DNA from: Tenodera sinensis
Taxonomy: Eukaryota; Arthropoda; Insecta; Mantodea; Mantidae
Length of the DNA: 64,000 bases
NCBI GenBank assembly: GCA_030765045.1
Contig: CM060965.1
Coordinates: forward strand, 19,482,085 to 19,546,084
Direction: 5' to 3'
Positions within the stretch are counted from its first letter, which is position 1, and every line of letters starts with the position of its first letter. This document shows, in pieces, positions 1-8,173 of this stretch. A program made the position numbers and the translations under genes. The notes beneath the pieces are model-generated. The model was given only the letters and a program-made list of their open reading frames with translations, had not been told where the DNA came from and searched no databases.

Positions 1-245
1 ACAGACGCTAATGAAAAAAGAGTCCCTGGCGTCGGTATGACGCAACACCGCCATTCTTATGTATTCATCCGCGCAACAGTTCTCATTGGTTGAACTCAAA
101 GTGACGAGAAAACATTGGCTATCTTGAATATTAAAAAAAATAAGTCCCTGATACACTCAAATTAAAAGAATTAGAAATTTACACACTCTTACAAAAATAT
201 TTACATGAACAATTTTCTATTAGTCAATATTCTGTCTCACAGTCA
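1..245. repeat. Truncated arm of the long-TIR foldback family
   Basis: This stretch resembles one arm of the foldback element at 37932-39443. Shared landmarks, in the same order, are a GGCGTC...TGACGC...ACACCGCC block, an ATCCGCG motif, an ACATGAACAATTTTCT block and the terminal ATTCTGTCTCA. The terminal motif ends near 242, so this is probably the right end of a second, diverged copy whose body lies before the window. Confidence 0.6.
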
Positions 246-489
246 TAGTGGTGTGGGCTACACACTTTTATGCTGTAGGAGTACTCCTTTTGACTAATTT
301 TGTAGCTGTATCCTGCATCTAAGTTGTGTAAGGGTGTCAATACACCCTGCGGTTGATGGTTGTTCCCTGAGAAGGCAGTTCATTACCAGTATGCCACAAA
401 TCTCCCAAAATACAGAGATCATCTGCTTACCTGCTCAATATTTCTTGGGCGGTGGACTCCCAGGATGTTTCCATTATATGGATTGGACC

Positions 490-665
490 TCCTTTACCGG
501 TGTTTGGCAGTGACACCATGATTCATCACCAGTCTCTCCAAAAAATCTGGATTTTCATTCTGTACTTCCAATAGTCGACAACAGACTTCAACCCCGTTCA
601 TCTTCTAGGCCCTTGTCAAGTCCGGTGGAATCCAATGTGCACTCATCTTTTAAACCTTGTTACTT
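490..665 (-). pseudogene. Mariner-type transposase fragment
   Basis: The - strand resembles the stretch before the first catalytic Asp of mariner transposases (LLE...NPDFLERLVMNHGV) and closely parallels the fragment at 4614-4829. No open frame or TIRs remain. It lies upstream of the first recognised exon of the + strand gene. It is a dead fragment. Confidence 0.5.
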
Positions 666-805
666 TCCTTGAATCCTTTAGAATTACAATTTTCTTAATG
701 TGATACAGAATACAGAAGTAAATGTGTATCTCCAATTCCTCTATTAATATTTCTTATTTTGTAGTAAAAATGTATTAAATGAAGAAATATTGCCTGTTAT
801 TGCAG

Positions 806-1112
806 TAGTCAGAAGACATCAGTAAGTAGCAGAGTGCCTTGTGCGCCCAGTCCAGATAGTGTTCACACGAGCACGGCACGAGCATCAAGCACAGAGAAAG
901 AAGAACCAGAGCCACCAGATCCTGAGCCATCCATACATGATACAGAACCTGGCGCAGAATCAGAAGGAAGTAGCACGAGAGAGGACACTGCAAATGAGCT
1001 CAAGCGACCACATAGCCATAATGGGAGCACCAAACGACGGAAAAAGACTGGAGTCATAAAGAATGCGGCAGCAATAGAGGCATTGGAGCTTGCCACAGAG
1101 CAAACGCTTAAG
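806..1112 (+). CDS. Internal exon of an unidentified nuclear-type protein (gene 1)
   Basis: The exon is bounded by a pyrimidine-rich acceptor ending TTGCAG at 805 and a GT donor at 1113 after AAG. It enters with one base of a split codon and leaves in phase 0, the phase of the exon at 2762. About 102 codons encode a Ser/Pro/Glu-rich, low-complexity stretch, then a basic patch (KRPHSHNGSTKRRKK) typical of a nuclear localisation signal, then a helical-looking segment ending in ELATEQTLK. No catalytic domain is visible. Earlier exons must lie before the window. Exon boundaries rest on splice motifs and phase agreement only; I do not recognise the family. Confidence 0.7.
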
Positions 1113-1437
1113 GTTTGTCAAGTATTTGGGACTTGTAATAAAATTGTTTTGCACGAGAAGTAAACAAAGCTTATAATACAAGCATTATTGTAGCTTTTAT
1201 ATGAAATATGTAATGTTTAATGTAATGTTTAAACAGGTTAACAGGCCTAATCTGTGAAAGGCAGAAGAAGATGATGTAAGTTTAGTGAATTCTGTAGTAT
1301 TCCATCCCAAATGTAACTAATGTTTAAGCATTAACAGGAGCAGAGTTTCGTTAGAACCTTCAAATGAACTGATGATGTTACGAAAGCCACAATGAACTGT
1401 GTTCTAAGTAAATACTAGTAATAAAGGATCATGGAGT

Positions 1438-1935
1438 TATTATTCATTTATGCCAACAAACTTACTATTGGTCGATTTTAAACACACAAGTTGTGTGTGG
1501 GCAATGTTTGAGAGGTAGTTGGAACTGAAAAATTTGATGCCACAGCTGGGATTTGAACCACAGACCTTGCACTCATTAGGCAGGTGCTCTCACCATTAAG
1601 CTACTGTGACAACTTGCCTGAATGACATCAAATTCTCCAACCGATTTGTATTTCTCCCGGAAAGCCGCAGAGGGCATCTTACATCAGAGACGATTACTTC
1701 AGGACATAAAATGCTTAAGATAGAAGTCGCCCTTGGGGTAATTGTCTCTGATGTGAGACTCCCTTTGTGGTCTACCAGGAGAAATATGAATCAGTTGGAG
1801 AATTCAGTGTCATTCTGGCAGGTGTCACAGTAGCTTAATAGTTAGAGTGCCTGCCTAGAGGGTGGAGGGTCTGTGGTTCAAATCCCGGCTGTGGCATTGG
1901 ATTTTCAGTTATGATTCTACCTCTCAAAGGATCAT
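1438..1935 (-). repeat. Hairpin tRNA-derived retroposon, fullest copy
   Basis: This is the longest copy of a family seen nine times here. Read on the - strand it has a start at GAGAGGTAG, an antisense tRNA-like head (B box as GGATTTGAACC), a central palindrome of about 90-bp arms folding near 1718, a sense tRNA-like head (A-box-like TAGCTTAATGG, B box GGTTCAAATCC), a body, and a (ATAA)n-like tail at 1438. It lies in the intron after exon 806-1112. Confidence 0.75.
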
Positions 1936-2290
1936 GGAGTATTAGTTCAACTCAAAATTATATTAATTTTGTGCTTCACCATATCATATTCGATACATTT
2001 AAGAAAATTAGCTCTTGTTATCTCCTAGTTATGTATCTACCTGTCCTCTTAGTAAGCAGCAAAATACCAGCAAAATAGTGGAGACCATATTATGGCAAAT
2101 AAACCAGATTGGCTAAAATTAATGAGTAGATGATTATAATTTAGTTTTGCTTACTAGTTCATGTAAACTTAACAATCTTTCATAGTTGTCACAACAATGC
2201 CCATGTCTTACTGCGTTCAGCACGATATGGTCTGCTGTTGCTTTCAGATATGAACTGCTGCTGTGCATCTTATATATGACATTTCCAATG
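1936..2290. other. Intronic AT-rich DNA
   Basis: I see no exon, RNA gene or clear repeat here. Confidence 0.5.
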
Positions 2291-2360
2291 CTAGGAAGCT
2301 TCTCAAACAGTTGCTATGGTATCTTCTTTCTTGGAAGTTTGAAAACAGTGTAGTAATATT

Positions 2361-2495
2361 CAACTTAAACCGAAAAGGTAGGTTGATTAATAACACTATG
2401 CAACACTTATTTATAATTTAACGGAACATGTTCCGGTAAATTATAAGTAGGTGTTGTGTAGTGTTATTAATCAACTTACCTTTTTGGTTTAAATT
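2361..2495. repeat. Palindromic MITE-like hairpin
   Basis: Two ~65-bp arms are near-perfect inverted copies that meet at the self-complementary centre GAACATGTTC near 2428. Both arms contain GGTTGATTAATAACACT in mirrored form. Related sequence, including the flanking motif AAGTTTGAAAACAGTG, recurs inverted near 52503-52600, so this is a dispersed family. Confidence 0.75.
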
Positions 2496-2761
2496 GCTAT
2501 GGTACCTATCTGATCCCTTTCTAGATGTTTCTCTACTTTTGGGTACAAACATCTGATGGCAATCAGAACCATCTACGAGTGTACCATGTTACCTCTGGCA
2601 TTAAAATGAAAAGGGAGCAAGGAACTTGACTGTTATTATGTTATAATATGTAAATTAGAAATGACCAGAAAAAGTGATTTAACTAACAGCAAATAGCAAT
2701 GTTCCTATGTATGTAAATGAATTTCTACAAGATGTGATACAACTGTTTACCTCTGTTACAG

Positions 2762-2953
2762 GATATAAATAAATGGCTCGATGATACGCCTCGTTTTTCC
2801 GAGTTCTCGTCAGCGAGCAATTCTCCTTCACATTTGATGAGCTCAGAAGAATATGATACAATGGGGTCACGTATAGAAAGCGAATACCGTAGAAACTTTA
2901 AGATGGAAAGAGACTGTAAAACAATTGGCCCTCCTGGTTTACGTCCCAATAAA
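2762..2953 (+). CDS. Internal exon of an unidentified nuclear-type protein (gene 1)
   Basis: This is a 64-codon exon in phase 0 at both ends. The acceptor is a pyrimidine tract plus ACAG (2760-2761 AG) and the donor is a canonical GTAAGT at 2954. It starts DINKWLDDTPRF, continues with a Ser-rich segment (SSASNSPSHLMSSEE) and ends in a basic/charged stretch (SRIESEYRRNFKMERD, then GPPGLRPNK). It joins in frame to 806-1112 and to 8174-10876. The segment looks structured and probably conserved, and would be the best query for identifying the gene. It has no motif I can name. Confidence 0.75.
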
Positions 2954-4203
2954 GTAAGTACAACTTGTTGACTACAATGCAAATAACAAGACTAACTTAA
3001 ATATTCTTATGTGCTTCACTTACCAATTAATTGAACAGAACATGTTTTGTAAGTTTGGTGCATCTTCTGAGATGTGTTGATTTTGATGAATATAATGGTC
3101 TATTCCCAGCCATTTGAAATTCAAATTTTTGTATAGTTCATTGATGATATTTTAGTTATTTGGACCCACAGTGTAGAGTTCTTCAGCAACTTTTTCCACT
3201 GTCGAATTCAAACTATTTTGTGAAATTCATAGTAGTAACTGTCATATACTTCAGCTTCTTTCCTTGACATGAACATTTTACTAATTAATAACAGCAGTAT
3301 ATAAACCAAGTAAATTCTAACATTTGCAGTTTGATTGCTGCCATCCCAAATATGTTAAAAGCTCAACTCTGTTTTCGCAGTCTATTTGTGGTAATTGTTT
3401 ATGTAATAATTCTTCCTCTGTTGAAGGTGCATTAATAAGTTCACTAACAAACTTTATGAATGGTTGCCCTGTTTCCCATTACATTCACTCATACTTCTTT
3501 CACTTTGCAAATATGATGGTGCGGTTTTTATATAAGGTGTTTGCTATGATGATGAGTCTTTTACTGTCTCGGGTCACGGTACAGGGCAAGATGAATTATT
3601 GGACTCAATTTTTATGTTTGCTGAATTTTTTATTCGCACCTTTGTAGATTATTACAATTTTTTAAATTGCAGCACAATTTAAAAATATTTAGTTTCATTC
3701 GTATTTCTTAGCATGATTGAGATTTTGAAAGGTTTAGCAAAATTTTGTTAAATGCATCATCTATCTTGTTATATTTCGTCGATTTAATTGTATTGTTTTA
3801 AGTAATATGCATGTGGTTTAACTCTTATTTAACAATCACTTATTTGAGCCACACATAAAACAGACGTCTGTTCTCTTCAAAGTCAGCAGACCAAGAGAAA
3901 GTTTAATGTCATCGTGTCACTAAGGTAATGTGTTCGAATATTTACTCAGTTATGTTTTCTTGTGATGTCATATTATATAATCTCAAATTTGCCTAGAAAA
4001 CGATATTAATTTGTCTTTTTGACATGAAATACATACAAAATAACCCTTAATTACATCTATACAATTGAAATATAACATTTAACAATAATTATCATCCTTA
4101 TAAATAGATAATTTTCTTGGCAATGAAAGAATGATATGGGTTAAACAGAGTCAAATACATATATGAATAAAGTCAAGTGCATGATTAATTTGATTATCTC
4201 TGG

Positions 4204-4206
<3 letters not shown>
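2954..4206. other. Intronic DNA without recognised features
   Basis: AT-rich intron. A 107-codon open frame at 3324-3647 has no domain-like sequence and is probably chance. Confidence 0.5.

Positions 4207-4256
<50 letters not shown>
4207..4256. repeat. (AT)n microsatellite
   Basis: Uninterrupted alternating AT of about 25 units. Confidence 0.95.
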
Positions 4257-4257
<1 letters not shown>

Positions 4258-4389
4258 TGTTTCAAACCTAAGACCAAGTTAGTGCCTACAAATGAAACAA
4301 ATTTCATCAGTACCTATTGTGCTTCAGTAGAGCATACTAAGAGTATTCTAGTGTGAGGGAGATTTGGAAATGATTTACAGTAATAGTGT

Positions 4390-4870
4390 TTTATTAATAA
4401 ATATGATTTGACGTACATGGGATCTCTCAATGTACTCCCCACTGTTGTCAATACACTGCTGCCATCTTCCTGGCAAACTTCATTATTGCATAAGAACCTT
4501 TGCTTGACAGTGCTATATACCCACTTGTGAACAATTGCCTGCAATTCTTTATTGTTGCTGAAATTTTACCCCACTGCACATTGTTCATGTTCGTGTTCCT
4601 TCATGTTATTGAACTATGATTTTCTTCTCATGACACCATGATTCACCACAGTTTTCAAAAGTTCCAAAAAATCTGGGTCTTTATACTCCATTTCCAATAA
4701 TCGACAACACACTTCAACTCTGCTCTCCTTCTGGGTCTGTGTCAAGTCCCATGGAACCAAATGTGCACACACTTTTTTCATACCCAAATTGCCATGAATA
4801 ATGGTATGCAGGGTTGCATGGTCTGTCATTCTAATTCATAAAAGCTTATGCACCTGTCACCCATAATCAG
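4390..4870 (-). pseudogene. Internally deleted mariner transposase remnant
   Basis: On the - strand, 4829-4614 reads as the N-terminal to mid part of a mariner transposase (NLGMKKVCAHLVP, then RVEVCCRLLE and DPDFLELLKTVV). The piece at about 4480-4430 reads as the usual C terminus (GRWQQCIDNSGEYIE). The whole catalytic DDD core that should lie between them is missing. It sits in the large intron of gene 1 and is a dead element. Confidence 0.65.
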
Positions 4871-5058
4871 TTCAGACATGCAGATTCCTTTCCACTGATA
4901 AACCCTATGATCCAGTTGTAAACAGTCTTTGGTGCAGGAGCTTCTTGACCGCATACCACAGACATTAATGAGTATCTACTGTTTGACTCATTCTTTCTAC
5001 AAAAGCTGTGAAGCCATCTTGCCCATGGCTTTCTCTACTTCACAACAAACAAGCACTG

Positions 5059-5154
5059 TTCTAAAGTAAGAACAAATTAGAAACTAAAAACTTCACTTAT
5101 CTTAGTAATGCTGTTATTATTGTTTTTAGTTTCTAATTTGTTCTTACATTAGAA
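5059..5154. repeat. Short hairpin repeat
   Basis: Arms of about 33 bp (with GAACAAATTAGAAACT in one and its complement in the other) flank a ~30-bp loop. The sequence just after it (TTGCTTCACTGTTAATAGCTTC, paraphrased) recurs inverted at 6045-6080, suggesting one larger composite element across 5059-6236. Confidence 0.7.
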
Positions 5155-5644
5155 TCTTGTTGCTTCACTGTTAATAGCTTCAATTTTTCCTTATTTAAGC
5201 ACTGTTCTTTTACTACTACTGACAAAAGAGTGCAGTTTTCAGGAGAGGACACTTCCGTGCCCTGGCCAGGTAAACATGGAACCTATCTATGGTACACAAT
5301 GAGAATTGTGATGTAATTTGGCTTGCTTGTTATGTTTCTGCACTAGTTTCCCTTGCCTGCCATCTGCATTCATTCATCAGACAGGTAGTACATACTCTCT
5401 TCATAACTGCCATCTAGCATCTATGTGGCGCACTATCAGTTCATTGTCATCTTAGAGGATGTGCCCCTAGATTGAGCAGTATTTTTTCAGCAACACAACT
5501 GTAAACCATTTCCAAACGCCACTGGTAGAATATTGCAGTATGCTTACATCTGGATTCCTTACAAATAAAAAACACCTCCTATCACATAAAACTTATGATG
5601 AAAATGAAGTGTTTAAACAGTTGAGCATTTCATTAAAAATAATA
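5155..5644. other. Intronic DNA between hairpins
   Basis: Nothing recognised other than the short segment shared in inverted form with 6045-6080. Confidence 0.4.
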
Positions 5645-5803
5645 GTTAACACTTGTTGACTTGTTGCTCTATTTTAAAATCCTACAGGAATAGTTTTGGA
5701 GAGGCTCCATCCTTAGCTGGTTGGTGGAGGGGAACCTCTCCAAAACTACTGTGGGCTTTTAAAGTGGAGCAAAAAGCATTTTTTTTAATGTCAAGTGTTG
5801 ACT
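5645..5803. repeat. Palindromic MITE-like hairpin
   Basis: Imperfect inverted arms start at GTTAACACTTGTTGAC and end at GTCAAGTGTTGAC. The inner stem contains GTTTTGGAGAGG paired with CCTCTCCAAAAC around a ~28-nt loop. Confidence 0.7.
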
Positions 5804-6085
5804 AAAGATTTTACCTCCTATCACTTCAGGAAGACATAAATCTCAAAAATATCTTTGCTACACTTTGTTTAAATCTGAAGAGCCTTGCCCATGACCGAGC
5901 TCATATTCTTGTCAACAACCAAAATACAAGACATGCACTACAATAATCATTCCTAGCCAACTGCTTTATAGTCCAAATCTGAAACAGTCATGTAGATTGA
6001 CCTTATACCAATTGTCCCTCTACAGTGCAAACTTTGTAACACTTCAATGAAAAACTGAAGCTGTTAACAGTGAAGCAATACAATT

Positions 6086-6236
6086 CTTAAATATAACAAA
6101 TATCTAGAGACTAAGCTTTACTTTTCTTAGTATTTGCTGCATGTCCTTGAAACTAGTTTGCATTTAATTTTAAGAACTTGCAACAAATACTAAGATAAGT
6201 GAGGCTTATAGTCTCTAGATATTTGTTATATTTAAG
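6086..6236. repeat. Palindromic MITE-like hairpin
   Basis: Arms of about 55 bp (including AACAAATATCTAGAGACT and its complement, and CTTAGTATTTGCTGCA with its mirror) flank a short loop. A single diverged arm recurs near 47282-47345, so the family is dispersed. Confidence 0.75.
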
Positions 6237-6501
6237 ATTTTTTACATTGGCACACCTTCATTAATAATCTCTTTAAGAGTGATTGATCATAGACAATCAA
6301 TTGAGTCTGCCTTACCATGATTCTCCATGTATCATCTCATAACGAAATCTTTGACTATTGTTTAAACGTTATACTAATAGATGCTCTCCCTACCTCAGAA
6401 AGGATGCTTAAAGATAAGGAGGTGGCCAAATACCTCCTAGACTAAATATTTTAAATACTACAGTTGAATCTGCTTTGCACATAACCCACTCCTAAGTAAT
6501 G

Positions 6502-6690
6502 ATTATTTATTTATGCCAACTTTTGGTGTTTTTAAACACACAAGCCGTGTGTGGGCAATGTTTGAGGCGTAGAATTGGAACTGAAAAATTCAATGCCATA
6601 GCTGGGATTTGAACCACAGACCCTCCGCTTACCAGACAGGTGCTCTAATCATTAAGCTACTGTGACAACCTACCAGAATGACATTAATAG
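6502..6690 (-). repeat. Hairpin tRNA-derived retroposon, 5'-truncated copy
   Basis: This copy keeps the ATAA-type tail at 6502, the body and the sense tRNA-like head with its B box (- strand). It stops just upstream of the head, so the mirrored half is absent. It abuts the degraded left end of the pogo-like element. Confidence 0.75.
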
Positions 6691-7435
6691 AACCTTATAC
6701 GTAATGCATTTATACATAATTCGCTGTTATATGTATTAAACTTCAGTGAAATACAACTTGAGTTTTACATAATTATGAGCATATGGAATATGCCATCTTT
6801 AAAGAAACTCGAGGTATATTTTTCTTATCTCTGTTGACAAAGATGCAAGCTGAGCGGGCAACTTTTGGCCGTGGAAACAAAAGACAAAGACGTTAGCTGG
6901 TAAAGCCGGCAGCTTTCGGCATGATGTCATAGCAACAAACAAGAAGTAAAGATAAAAATGTTCGGTATCTGGTGTTTACCGTTGAACAGCAGTTTTGTCT
7001 TTCAGTTCTCAATTGCTTTTAATCAGCCATGGTGAACAAAAAAAGGAAATGTTATACGCTAGATCAGAAAGTAAAATTCATACAAGAGGTGGACCTTAAT
7101 CTGCACAAAACCAAAACCATAATTGTTTCAGACTTAGGAATTGTTAATATCTTGCTATGTACAGTCATCAGTAACAAAATGAAGTGTATGTACTCAATGC
7201 AAAAAAGTGAAGCAAGCCAAATTAACTTATTTCTTTTAAGCAGAACCAAGTACAGTATAATTTTTTCTTCGTATATATCTGTGTTATTTGTAAAATTTTA
7301 CACATGTAGGCTCACTGCATTGCTTTTTCTTTAAACTAAATATGATGCATTATCAAAATCTCATTTGTAAGTAATTCTGAGTTACAAGTAATCTTTCCTC
7401 TTCTCCTTGATATATGCATAAATCAGGTTCAACTG
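6690..7435 (+). mobile_element. Short pogo/Tigger-like element remnant
   Basis: The frame opening at 7029 begins MVNKKRKCYTLDQKVKFI and continues to a degenerate second helix. This resembles the CENP-B/pogo N-terminal helix-turn-helix of Tigger transposases. The right end, read inward from 7435, starts CAGTTGAACCTGATT and is followed by TA, the expected Tigger TIR start and target site. A degraded version (GAACCTTATAC...GCATTTATA) lies near 6690. No DDE catalytic core is present, so this is a deleted, non-autonomous copy inside a gene 1 intron. The left boundary is approximate. Confidence 0.6.
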
Positions 7436-8173
7436 TATTGATCAAATGATTATTTCATTAAGTATACAATTTTTGTCAACACACTAAAAGCAACTGAGTT
7501 TACCCAAGCTTTTCATCCAGCTTTACATCCATAACTATATTGGTGATATTGCCTTTCACAAACATTGTTACACCAACAGCTTGGCATAACCCCGCCACCT
7601 GACAGTGAAACTAGTGTGTTTCCATTTTTCTTAGCCTGAAGAAGGCCCTAAAAATAGTGTTTATGTTGCTTGTTCATTTTTATTATGTACGTTGGCTATT
7701 TGTAATGACCGTTGTAGATCCATATATTATCTTCTCCCAGATGTCAAGTTCTTTGGGTTTTAGGTGTGGTTTCATTGACCTTGTTTCACAGGTTTCAGTC
7801 CAAAAGTGGTATGCAACTGCTGATTCTGGTTGCAGCAATTGTACCTCACTTTTAGAGCAAAACAGCAACCACAAGTGCTATAGTAACATCATTATTTTTC
7901 CACAAAGTACAATACTGGCATAATACAAAAAATGGTTAAAGCTTGCCCTTTGAGTCTTTGATTTGTTTTGAGAAAGTTGCTTGAATATTAAAGAATTTAA
8001 AAAATAAATGCATGCAAGGAGTATTGTCTGAGTTGTTTGTTTATTTATTCTAAGTAATTTAGCAAAGCAAATGTTACATGCAGTAAAAAAGAAAGTTTGT
8101 AAAGCTTAGAAACTGCCCCATATGAGGGATACATTATTTTTAAATCTTTTCATTGTTTTATTTCCTTGTGCAG
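7436..8173. other. Intronic DNA before the last exon of gene 1
   Basis: No clear repeat or exon. The final ~20 bases form a good pyrimidine-rich acceptor (TTTCCTTGTGCAG). Confidence 0.5.

Noticed and set aside
3324..3647. 107-codon + strand open frame
   Set aside because: Unremarkable hydrophobic composition in AT-rich intron DNA, with no start context or domain signature.
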